From assembly GCF_019634775.1 (NCBI RefSeq), contig NZ_JAHCAS010000001.1:1302001-1366000 (forward strand): a stretch of DNA of 64,000 nucleotides. The letters are read 5' to 3'. Made by a program: the position numbers and the translations under genes. Each line of letters begins with the position of its first letter. Position 1 is the first letter of the stretch. The notes under the pieces are model-generated. The model saw only the letters and a list, made by a program, of their open reading frames with translations. It did not search any database and was not told the origin of the DNA. Of this stretch, positions 1 to 6,902 are shown piece by piece. The stretch is from Dokdonella sp. (lineage in GTDB: Bacteria > Pseudomonadota > Gammaproteobacteria > Xanthomonadales > Rhodanobacteraceae).

Positions 1-68
1 GAGGTTGAGAGGGTGGCCAGGAGCAGGCACGACAGCATCGTGCGGTTCGGGAAGGAGGGTCTGGACAT
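1..68 (-). CDS. start of an exported protein (truncated by window edge)
   Basis: Only the first 22 codons are present. The reading frame opens with ATG at 68 and runs off the left edge. The residues form a signal-peptide-like start: a basic stretch (Arg3, Arg9) followed by a hydrophobic run ending in LLLATLST. A GAGGA ribosome-binding site lies 7 bases before the ATG, which decides the start. The gene diverges from the GAF-domain reductase, sharing about 130 bases of upstream DNA. Function cannot be told from this fragment. Confidence 0.45.
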   Translation of the reverse strand, partial: MSRPSFPNRTMLSCLLLATLST

Positions 69-200
69 GGCAGTGTCCTCGCGTGTGGTGATGGTCGATC
101 AGGAACGGATCGATGATGGCAGCGGTGGCGCTCATGCGCCAAGCGGCATCGCAGCGATTGGGGCGTGTAGAATGCAGGTCCGTTCATTCCGGACGCCGCG

Positions 201-722
201 ATGAGTTTCGATGCCGCGCCGGTCCGTGCCACCAGCAAGGCCGGACTCTACGCCGAGCTGCTCGCCCAAGCCGAGAGCGTGCTCGCTGGCGAACATGATC
301 GCATCGCCAACGCGGCCAACTTCGCCGCGCTGGTGTGGCATGCGCTGCCGGAGATCAACTGGTGCGGGTTTTATTTCTTCGATGGCCGTGAGCTCGTGGT
401 CGGTCCGTTCCAGGGCAAGCCGGCCTGCGTACGCATTGCCCTCGGCAAGGGCGTATGCGGTACCGCAGCGGCGACGCGCACGACCCAGGTCGTCGTCGAT
501 GTCGATGACTTCCCTGGCCATATTGCCTGCGATTCAGCCTCTCGTTCGGAGATCGTGGTGCCGCTGCTGGCCGACGACGGCAGCCTGATCGGTGTGTGGG
601 ATGTCGACAGCCCCGAACCGGCACGGTTCGACGATGCGGACCGCGCCGGCATGGAAGCGCTGTGCATGGTTTTTATCCGTTCCCTGCGCGGGAACGCCGA
701 ACCCAGGAGAACGAGCGCATGA
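201..722 (+). CDS. msrC: free methionine-(R)-sulfoxide reductase (GAF-domain fRMsr)
   Basis: This cytosolic enzyme of 173 residues reduces free L-methionine-(R)-sulfoxide to methionine, using thioredoxin as reductant. The whole protein is one GAF domain. Cys76, Cys86 and Cys110 have exactly the spacing (10 and 24 residues) of the catalytic and resolving cysteines Cys84, Cys94 and Cys118 of Escherichia coli YebR. The NWCGFYF start of the domain and the C-terminal VWDVDSP strand are also typical. The stop codon overlaps the ATG of the next gene (ATGA), so the two are probably translated together. A TAGAAT stretch near 167 could be the -10 box. Family assignment is secure from the cysteine pattern. 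Confidence 0.9.
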   Translation: MSFDAAPVRATSKAGLYAELLAQAESVLAGEHDRIANAANFAALVWHALPEINWCGFYFFDGRELVVGPFQGKPACVRIALGKGVCGTAAATRTTQVVVDVDDFPGHIACDSASRSEIVVPLLADDGSLIGVWDVDSPEPARFDDADRAGMEALCMVFIRSLRGNAEPRRTSA

Positions 723-1138
723 GCAGGGGTGTCGTGAAGATCCGCAATGTGGGTCCGAAGTCGGCCGCGTGGCTGCGCCAGGTCGGCGTGCGCACGCACG
801 AGGATCTGGTGCGGATCGGCCCGGTTGAGGCCTTCCTCAAGATCAAGCGCGCCGGATTCCGGCCGAGCCTGAACCTGCTCTATTCGATGGCCGGTGCACT
901 CGACGACTGCCACTGGACCGACCTGTCCGAGGAACGCCGCAGCGCCCTCATCCTCGAACTGGAAGCCGCCGAATCCGTCAATCCGATCAAGTCGCGCTGG
1001 GACAAGGCCGCCGATCGCAGCGCGCGCAACGACGGCGACGCAGGTGTTCCCGCGCAGGAGATCGACGACGGCGACGGTTTCGGCGACGGCGACAGCGGTG
1101 TGCGCGAGCTGACCGGCACCGCGAGCGATTTTGATTGA
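719..1138 (+). CDS. TfoX C-terminal domain protein
   Basis: The protein has 139 residues. Residues 7-80 match the TfoX/Sxy C-terminal domain, a helix-hairpin-helix-like fold: a KIRNVGPKSAAWLRQVG start, then the EDLVRIGPVEAFLKIKRAGF core and a SLNLLYSMAGAL helix. The N-terminal TfoX domain is absent. Such stand-alone C-terminal domains are common in xanthomonads and their role is not known; a competence role should not be assumed. The tail from about residue 100 is acidic and repetitive (DGDGFGDGDSG) and probably disordered. The ATG overlaps the stop of the methionine sulfoxide reductase gene by four bases, so both form one operon. The stop lies directly before a long palindromic repeat. Confidence 0.8.
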   Translation: MSRGVVKIRNVGPKSAAWLRQVGVRTHEDLVRIGPVEAFLKIKRAGFRPSLNLLYSMAGALDDCHWTDLSEERRSALILELEAAESVNPIKSRWDKAADRSARNDGDAGVPAQEIDDGDGFGDGDSGVRELTGTASDFD

Positions 1139-1226
1139 GAGCGGGGAATAGGGAATGGGAAGCAGGGATTGATCAGAACATCCCTGTGCTTCGGTCCATT
1201 CCCTATTTCCCATTCCCGGCTCTCAC
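1139..1226. repeat. GGGAATAGGGAATGGG palindromic repeat
   Basis: A left arm (about 1140-1162, GGGGAATAGGGAATGGGAA) pairs with a right arm (about 1199-1226). The loop holds a second inverted pair, CAGGGAT and ATCCCTG, around GATCAG (1163-1186). The element separates the convergent TfoX-like and LOG genes and could act as a transcription terminator. It supplies the last codons and TAG stop of the LOG gene. Related palindromes occur at 4263-4341 and 63384-63460, with a decayed one near 61822. Confidence 0.8.
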
Positions 1227-1796
1227 CACCGCAATCTCCCGCGCATCCTCGCGCCAGCGCGGCGTCGAGCGGATCGCCGGCAGCACGTCCTCGGGTTCGG
1301 CGACCAGGCTCCACATGGCGTGGTGTTCCTCGTTCATGAAGCGCTGCGCGATGACCTGATCCATGAAGTGCTGCAGCGGTGCATAGAAACCCTGTGTGTC
1401 GAGCAGGATGATCGGATTGAAGTACAGGCCGAGGCGCTTGAGCGTGATGGCCTCGAACAGTTCCTCGAGCGTGCCGCAGCCGCCGGGCAGGGCGATGACC
1501 GCGTCCGAGCCGGTCAGCAGGCGGTGCTTGCGTTCGCGCATGTCCTCGACCAGTTCGAGGCGGGTCAGGCCCGGATGACCCCATTCGAGGTCGGCCATGA
1601 ATTTCGGCAGGATGCCGATGACCTCGCCGCCCTTCGACAGCGCACCGTTTGCCACCGCGCCCATCGAACCGGCCGAACCGCCGCCGTAGACCACGGTGCA
1701 ACCGGCTTCGGCGAGCAGCGCACCGAGGCGGAACGCGGCGGCGTGGTAGAGCGGATCGCATTCCTGGCTTGAGGCGCAGTAGACGCAGATGCGCAT
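1203..1796 (-). CDS. LOG-family protein (TIGR00730-type nucleotide 5'-monophosphate phosphoribohydrolase)
   Basis: The protein has 197 residues and a Rossmann-like fold. GGGSAGSMG at 38-46 and PGGCGTLEE at 104-112 are the two signature motifs of the LOG/TIGR00730 family, with the Arg89-Lys90 pair also present. Family members hydrolyse nucleoside 5'-monophosphates to base plus ribose 5-phosphate; plant members activate cytokinins, while the usual bacterial substrate is uncertain. The start is the ATG at 1796, giving the canonical MRICVYCASS opening. The last residues (RAGNGK) and the TAG stop are encoded by the neighbouring palindromic repeat, so the original C-terminus was probably replaced when the repeat arrived. 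The gene is monocistronic and converges on the TfoX-like gene. Confidence 0.9.
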   Translation of the reverse strand: MRICVYCASSQECDPLYHAAAFRLGALLAEAGCTVVYGGGSAGSMGAVANGALSKGGEVIGILPKFMADLEWGHPGLTRLELVEDMRERKHRLLTGSDAVIALPGGCGTLEELFEAITLKRLGLYFNPIILLDTQGFYAPLQHFMDQVIAQRFMNEEHHAMWSLVAEPEDVLPAIRSTPRWREDAREIAVVRAGNGK

Positions 1797-2408
1797 GTCC
1801 GGCTTCCGATGATGCAGGGGTCGTATTGTAGGGCTGGCGGCGTGGCGCCGGCCGATCCCGGCCACGGTTCGCACGCCCAACCCGGACGCGTGGGGTTCCG
1901 TGACGCATTTTGCACTCATGTACCATCTGCCGCGACCTGCTTCCGCAGTCCTGGGGTGGTCGCCCGTGCTTCTTCGGTCCTGGCGGATGCACTGCACATT
2001 CTCGATCACGTGATGGCGAGGATCCCGGCTTGAACGGTGTCGCACTGTCCACCGGACCGGTGCGGGCCGAGCCAGGCGTGGCGGCCGGTACCCCGTGCGC
2101 ATCGGCGCCGATCGGGCGGCGGACATTGCCGGGATGGACCACCGCATCGCGTTCTGGCGCGAAACGGCCGGCCATGGACATGGCGCCATGCACCGCACCG
2201 ATTCGGGCGGTCTGGTCGGAAACCGCCGCGGCAATCGTCGTGTGCCCGATGGGCACGCCATGAGCCTGCACTGCCTCGCACCGCACCGCGATGGATCTCC
2301 GGTGAACCGTCGCCTTGCCGAGCTCGAATGCCATGCAGCTGCGGGAAATGCGATGGATTGCATGGGTGCCGGGTTCCAGCAGTCGCTTCCCTGCGACCCA
2401 TTGACCAC
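1797..2408. other. intergenic stretch without a recognisable gene
   Basis: About 610 bases lie between the divergent LOG gene and the transporter remnant. Several open frames cross it on both strands, but none has a recognisable domain, a convincing start or a convincing ribosome-binding site. It may be decayed coding DNA, since the next gene is itself a remnant. Nothing more can be supported. Confidence 0.5.
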
Positions 2409-2729
2409 ATGAACGGACCAGCTTCCGCTGCATCCGGTTCGTCGAGGTCACCTCAGCGCACGAGCTTCGTGCGCTGGCGCATCCTCGCCGTGCTCGGTGC
2501 GTTGAGCGTCAGCTCGTACCTGCTGCGCGGCAACCTGTCGATCGCTGCGCCGTCGATGATCGCGGACCTTGGGATTGATCAGGGCATCCACAATGCGTTG
2601 CTGCTGGCAGCCCTCGCCGAGCACTTCGGCTGGACGCTCGCGATTGCAGTTGGCGTCGCGTTCGCGTTGGCCGGCGCGGGACTGAACTTGCTGGTGCGCG
2701 CGGACCGCACGGTGGAGCAGCCGGGCTGA
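2409..2729 (+). pseudogene. MFS transporter remnant with most of the gene deleted
   Basis: An open frame of 106 codons remains where a major facilitator transporter of about 400 residues or more is expected. Residues about 20-56 look like transmembrane helix 1 and its following loop (SSYLLRGNLSIAAPSMIADLGI, with the conserved Arg-Asn pair). Residues about 68-98 look like the last transmembrane helix of such a protein, ending in a short charged tail. The join between the two parts (codons about 55-62) contains GGGATTGATCAGGGCATCC, a repeat motif also found at 1165, 40144 and 55128. An internal deletion at a repeat scar is the simplest reading. The two ends being from one MFS gene is inferred from membrane topology only. 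No function is expected. Confidence 0.6.
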
Positions 2730-2837
2730 GCCGGTCCGCTGATTCCGCGTGCCGAGGCGCGCCATCGACGAAAGGCCCAGGCGACGCCGGTCAACGACTT
2801 GTGCAGAATGCACAATCCTCCCAGCACACCGAACCCG

Positions 2838-3956
2838 ATGCCGATTCGATCCTTGCGCTTGTCCGCCCTCGTCGCCCTGGTCGTGCTCTCCGCCTGCGCG
2901 GGACGGCCGGCCAGCCACAGCGATCCGAAGCGATTGGTACCGATGCTGGCGGAGTCCGGCGTCGCCCATGTCGTCGTCGCCGAAGCCTTTGTCAGCGCGG
3001 CATCGCCGGGGCATGACGTCGATTCTCCGGCGGCCTGGCGGACCGACGACGGACGCGTCCTGTTGATCGCCACGGCGAAGAAGAGCGACACCCTCAAGGT
3101 TTACGATGGCGACAGCGGTACGACGCTCGCCGAGCATGGTGGCCCCGGCCTGGACACCGGTCGCTACGCTCGACCCAACGGCATCTTCACCATCGCCGAC
3201 GTCGTCTTCGTCGTCGAGCGCGACAACCGTCGCGTGCAGGTGCTGCGCCTGCCCGGATTCGAGCCGATCGGCCAGTTCGGGGATGCCGAGCTGCGTGCGC
3301 CGTATGGGCTGTGGTTGCGCGAACTGGAGCCCGCGCGTTACGAAGTCATCGTCAGCGACAGCTACATCGATGGAATCGACGCCCGCGGCGAGGCGATTCC
3401 ACCTCCACTTGCCGAACTCGACGGACGACTGCGGCGCTATGAGGTCTCGCTGGCCGATGGTAGCGTCGAGGCACGCCATCTCGCTGATTTCGGCGACACC
3501 ACGGCACAAGGGGCGATCCGTCTGGCCGAGTCGGTCTGGGGCGATCCGGCGCACGATCGCCTGCTGGTGTCCGAGGAAGACGTGGCCACCGGCACCGCCC
3601 TGCGCGAATACGGTTTCGACGGGCGCTATCGCCGCACATTCGGCCTCGGCCTGTTCAAGGCACAATCCGAAGGCATTGCCTTGTGGGCCTGCGACGATGG
3701 CAGCGGCTACTGGATCGCCACCGACCAGTACAAGGATCACAGCCTGTTCCACGTGTTCGATCGCGCCAGCCTCGTCCATCTCGGCGCATTTGCCGGCAAC
3801 ACCATCGCCAACACGGATGGCGTGTGGCTGCACCAGGCGGCGACGGCGCGCTTTCCTGCCGGTGTGTTCTACGCCGTCCACGATGACCGTGCCGTCGGCG
3901 CCTTCGACTGGCGCGACATCGCGCGAGCCTTGCAGCTGCGTGAACGCTGCGAGTGA
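2838..3956 (+). CDS. beta-propeller phytase lipoprotein (3-phytase family)
   Basis: The protein has 372 residues and should release phosphate from myo-inositol hexakisphosphate outside the cytoplasm, in a calcium-dependent reaction in known members. The start at 2838 gives a type II signal peptide with lipobox LSAC and lipid-modified Cys20, so it is probably anchored in the outer membrane. The first blade carries DVDSPAAWRTDDGRVLLIAT, equivalent to the DTDDPAIWV calcium/phosphate-binding strand of Bacillus phytases. Later blades have GRYARPNGIF, YEVIVSDSYIDG and NTDGVWLHQ, also typical. An upstream ATG at 2808 would lengthen the N-terminus and spoil the signal peptide. A PhoX-type phosphatase follows on the other strand, suggesting organic phosphate scavenging. 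No Pho box was found. Confidence 0.85.
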   Translation: MPIRSLRLSALVALVVLSACAGRPASHSDPKRLVPMLAESGVAHVVVAEAFVSAASPGHDVDSPAAWRTDDGRVLLIATAKKSDTLKVYDGDSGTTLAEHGGPGLDTGRYARPNGIFTIADVVFVVERDNRRVQVLRLPGFEPIGQFGDAELRAPYGLWLRELEPARYEVIVSDSYIDGIDARGEAIPPPLAELDGRLRRYEVSLADGSVEARHLADFGDTTAQGAIRLAESVWGDPAHDRLLVSEEDVATGTALREYGFDGRYRRTFGLGLFKAQSEGIALWACDDGSGYWIATDQYKDHSLFHVFDRASLVHLGAFAGNTIANTDGVWLHQAATARFPAGVFYAVHDDRAVGAFDWRDIARALQLRERCE

Positions 3957-3975
3957 GTTGTGATGCGTTGGCGAA

Positions 3976-4042
3976 GAGCATCACGGCTAAAGCCGTTTCC
4001 TGTGCGTTGATGCTGCAGGAAACGCCTTCAGGCGTGATGCTC
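3976..4042. repeat. inverted pair of REP-like elements
   Basis: Two 26-base arms form an imperfect palindrome: AGCATCACGGCTAAAGCCGT with TTCCTG, and its counterpart CAGGAAACGCCTTCAGGCGT with GATGCT. Each arm has its own small hairpin (GGCTAAAGCC and GCCTTCAGGC), the layout of a REP doublet or REPIN. It lies 20 bases after the phytase gene and may stabilise or end its transcript. Confidence 0.75.
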
Positions 4043-4190
4043 CGGCTTCACAGCGTCAACCCTCGCGGTAGTCGCGACCGCCATGGCGCAATCGCTCGAC
4101 GAGGTTGCGCAGGCCGTTGGCGCCGAGCAGGAGGACGAAGGCGATGGCGAAGGGAGGCGGGAGACTTTGATCCCTGATTTCGCGGCTGGC

Positions 4191-4258
4191 TTTCAACAGC
4201 CGAAGCGCTTTTCAACAGCCGAATGGCTGGTCATGGCTGGTCAGCCGCTCCCACAGAA
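4191..4258. repeat. short tandem repeat and REP-like GTGGGAGCGGCT element
   Basis: TTTCAACAGCCGAA occurs twice (4191-4204 and 4210-4223) with a 19-base period. It is followed by ATGGCTGGTC repeats and AGCCGCTCCCAC, the complement of the GTGGGAGCGGCT head found in xanthomonad and pseudomonad REP elements. This and the two flanking palindromes fill the 372-base gap between the phytase and PhoX genes; no gene was seen there. Confidence 0.6.
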
Positions 4259-4262
4259 GCCG

Positions 4263-4341
4263 GGAATGGGGAATAGGGAATGGGAAGATCAAACGTCCTG
4301 CTTCTGACCATTCCCTATTCCCCATGCTCTATTCCCGGCTT
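4263..4341. repeat. GGGAATAGGGAATGGG palindromic repeat
   Basis: GGGAATGGGGAATAGGGAATGG (4263-4287) faces CCATTCCCTATTCCCC and CTATTCCCGGC (4309-4341), making a long stem with a loop of about 23 bases. It is the same family as the repeat at 1139-1226. Its right end forms the last two codons and the TAG stop of the PhoX gene. Confidence 0.8.
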
Positions 4342-5573
4342 GAAAACGGCCCGGCGATCTCGAAGGTGATGCCGCCGTCGCGCGCGCCCTTGCTGCCGCG
4401 CTGCGAGGAGAAATACAGGCGTGAACCATCCGGCGACAGGGCCGGGCCGGCGATTTCCGAGCGCTCGTGGCCGACGAGTTGCAGCAGAGGCAGTGCGTCG
4501 CCGTCCGGGGTCAGCACGACGATCTGCATGTCATCGCCGTCCTCGGCCACGAAGATCGCGCCACCGGCATCGGCGGCGAGGTTGTCGGGCTTGCGCAGTG
4601 GCGCTTCACGGCCGGCGGCGAAGCGTGCGTCGGCGTCATAGGCGATGCGGATCGTGCCGTCCGCACAGCGGTATTCCCACACGCGGTGGTCGGCGGTGGT
4701 TGAGAACCAGGCCGAGCCGCGGTGGAAGACCATGCCTTCGCCACGCTGGAAGTGGTACGCGGCGGCGACCTGGTGGCGGCAGGGCGTGTCCTTGGCGCCG
4801 GGGTTTGGTTCCGGCACGCGATGCCAGCGCACGCGCGCACCGACGCCGGTCGGGTCGCCGATGATCTCGGCGATCTCGAGCACGCCGGCGGAAAGATCGG
4901 GCCAGCGTTTCGGGCGGTAGCGATAGAAGCCGCTGTCGCTGCCGCGATCCTCGGTCATGTAGATGGAACGTCCGCGCGGATCGACCGCGCAGGCTTCGTG
5001 GGAAAAGCTGCCCATCGCCGGACGCGCGATGCCCTGGCCGGCCTTGAACGGATCACACTCCCAGACCATGCCACCGTCGTGTTCCTCGCAGGAAAGCCAG
5101 GTGTTCCACGGCGTTGGTCCGCCCGAACAGTTGGTGCGCGTGCCGGACAGGATGCGATAGGCGTCGACGATACGGCCCCGTGCATCGAAGCGCAGCGCGC
5201 CGACGCCGCCGGTGTCGGGCGTTTCGGCATTGCAGGCATAGACCCAGCCGCCGTCCGGCGTCGCAAAGCAGGCGCCGCCATCGGGTGCGTCGTGCCAGTC
5301 GTACGACGTGCCGGCCACGCGCTCGCCGCTGCGCGCGACGATGCGGCTGCTGAACCCCGTCGGCAGGCACAGGCCATCCGTGTTCGCGGCTTGCAAGCCG
5401 CCGCGCAGCGCATCAAAGAACGCGCGCTGTGTCTTGCCGCTGCGGGCGGCAACGCCGCGCGAAGCCTCGTTGAGCCCGGCCAGCACATCGCCACCGATTG
5501 CGAACAGGCCGGCGCCGCCGGCGAACGCGGACAGCAGGCGGCGGCGGTGGAGATCGATCGGCGTGTCGTTCAT
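4329..5573 (-). CDS. PhoX/DUF839-family phosphatase, Tat-exported
   Basis: The protein has 414 residues. HRRRLLSAFAGGAGLFAIG at 9-27 is a twin-arginine signal peptide, so it is folded and loaded with metal in the cytoplasm before export to the periplasm. The body is a PhoX-type propeller: NCSGGPTPWNTWLSCEE near 150, the SHEACAVDP strand with YMTEDRGSDSGFYRY after it, and a KPDNLAADAGGAIFVAEDG motif near 335. These hold the residues that bind the iron-calcium centre in known PhoX enzymes. Members hydrolyse phosphomonoesters; the exact substrate is not known here. The final SRE residues and TAG stop come from the adjoining palindromic repeat. The gene is 117 bases downstream of acetate kinase, on the same strand, and probably has its own promoter. 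Confidence 0.85.
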   Translation of the reverse strand: MNDTPIDLHRRRLLSAFAGGAGLFAIGGDVLAGLNEASRGVAARSGKTQRAFFDALRGGLQAANTDGLCLPTGFSSRIVARSGERVAGTSYDWHDAPDGGACFATPDGGWVYACNAETPDTGGVGALRFDARGRIVDAYRILSGTRTNCSGGPTPWNTWLSCEEHDGGMVWECDPFKAGQGIARPAMGSFSHEACAVDPRGRSIYMTEDRGSDSGFYRYRPKRWPDLSAGVLEIAEIIGDPTGVGARVRWHRVPEPNPGAKDTPCRHQVAAAYHFQRGEGMVFHRGSAWFSTTADHRVWEYRCADGTIRIAYDADARFAAGREAPLRKPDNLAADAGGAIFVAEDGDDMQIVVLTPDGDALPLLQLVGHERSEIAGPALSPDGSRLYFSSQRGSKGARDGGITFEIAGPFSSRE

Positions 5574-5690
5574 GCGGGTTCGTGGCGGTTGGCGTACGGG
5601 AGTGTCACGATAAACGACGCGCCTGTCGAATGCATGACAAGGCCATTGATCCGGTCGTTCAACGGAGACAACGCTCCAGCGGTTGCGTTT

Positions 5691-6902
5691 TCAGGCATTG
5701 AGCAGGTCATGCGCCGCGTGCGCGGCGATCCATTCCTCGTTGGTCGGTTCGATGCCGACGCGGACCGCGCTGTCCGTCGTCGAGATGACGGCGGCATCGG
5801 CGGTGTTGGCGGCTTCGTCGATGCGCAGGCCGAGATAGTCGAACGCAGCGCAGACACGCGTACGGATGAAGGCATTGTGCTCGCCGATGCCGGCGGTGAA
5901 CACGAGCAGGTCGAGACCGCCGAGCACGGCGACGAGGGCGCCGATCTCGCGCACGACGCGGCGCACGAAAAGATCGAGCGCGATGCGCGCGCGTTCGCCG
6001 CTTTCGCCGTCGTCGCCTTCATGGGTGACGATGACGCGTGGTTCGGAGGAAATGCCCGATATGCCGAGCAAGCCGGACTCGTGGTAGAGCACGCGGCCGA
6101 CCTCGGCGAGGCTCAGTTTTTCGATCTCCATCAGGTACAGCACCGCGCCCGGATCGAGTGCTCCGGTGCGCGTGCCCATCATCAGGCCATCGAGCGCGGA
6201 GAAGCCCATCGTCGTAGCGACGCTTTCGAGGTTGCGCATCGCGCACAGGCTGGCGCCGCTGCCGAGGTGGGCGACGATCGTGCGCCCGCGTGCGAGTTCG
6301 CCATGGCGTTCGGCCAGCGCGATGGCCATGTAGGCGTAGGACAGCCCGTGGAAGCCGTAGCGGCGCAAGCCACGCTGCCACGCCGCGTACGGCAACGGCA
6401 GGATCTGCTCGACCTTCGGCAGGGTGTGGTGAAAGCCGGTATCGAAACAGGCGACCTGCATGATGTCGGGGCGTTCGCGCAGCAGGATCGCGATGGCTTC
6501 GAGCGCGAACGGCTGGTGCAGCGGCGCCAGCGGAACGTAGCTCTCGAGATCGGCGAGCACCTGCGTGTCGACGCGCACCGGCTCGAAGTATTTGCTGCCG
6601 CCATGCACCACGCGATGCGCAATGGCGGCGACCTTGCGGCCGTCGAGGCGGGCGAGGATGCGCTCGCGGATCAGATCGAGTGCGGCGCGATACGGATGTT
6701 GCGCATCGAGCGTGATCGGGAACGGGGTGACGCCGGTCTCGCCGAACGTCGGTGACGGGCCACCGACGCCCTGCACCTTGCCGTTCCACAAGGGCTTGCG
6801 TGGCAGTGCATGGGCCGTGGCCTCGAACACGGCGAACTTGATGCTCGACGAGCCGCAATTGAGGACGACGATGACGCCGTCATGGAGGGCAGGCGTGCTC
6901 AC
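5691..6902 (-). CDS. ackA: acetate kinase
   Basis: This 403-residue cytosolic enzyme interconverts acetate plus ATP and acetyl phosphate plus ADP. It carries the family motifs in order: NCGSSSIKF at 15-23, HRVVHGG, LAPLHQP, CFDTGFHHTLP with its catalytic acidic region, RRYGFHGLSY, HLGSGASLC, MGTRTGALDPG and TAGIGEHN near the C-terminus. The length is normal. The start is a GTG at 6902 that overlaps the TGA of the upstream phosphotransacetylase fusion (GTGA), pointing to coupled translation. The order phosphotransacetylase then kinase gives a complete route from acetyl-CoA to acetate with ATP gain. It is the last gene of the ATPase-stress protein-Pta-AckA cluster. Confidence 0.95.
   Translation of the reverse strand: MSTPALHDGVIVVLNCGSSSIKFAVFEATAHALPRKPLWNGKVQGVGGPSPTFGETGVTPFPITLDAQHPYRAALDLIRERILARLDGRKVAAIAHRVVHGGSKYFEPVRVDTQVLADLESYVPLAPLHQPFALEAIAILLRERPDIMQVACFDTGFHHTLPKVEQILPLPYAAWQRGLRRYGFHGLSYAYMAIALAERHGELARGRTIVAHLGSGASLCAMRNLESVATTMGFSALDGLMMGTRTGALDPGAVLYLMEIEKLSLAEVGRVLYHESGLLGISGISSEPRVIVTHEGDDGESGERARIALDLFVRRVVREIGALVAVLGGLDLLVFTAGIGEHNAFIRTRVCAAFDYLGLRIDEAANTADAAVISTTDSAVRVGIEPTNEEWIAAHAAHDLLNA

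Noticed and set aside
1797..2408. Possible decayed gene between the LOG gene and the MFS remnant
   Set aside because: No frame on either strand shows a recognisable motif, so calling a pseudogene would be unsupported.
4191..4258. CRISPR-like tandem units in the phytase-PhoX gap
   Set aside because: Only two short copies with no uniform spacer, and the rest is REP sequence; no cas gene is near.
5600..5645. Possible Pho box before PhoX (TGTCA-like halves near 5609 and 5630)
   Set aside because: The halves are not in the 11-base direct-repeat spacing and each has several mismatches.
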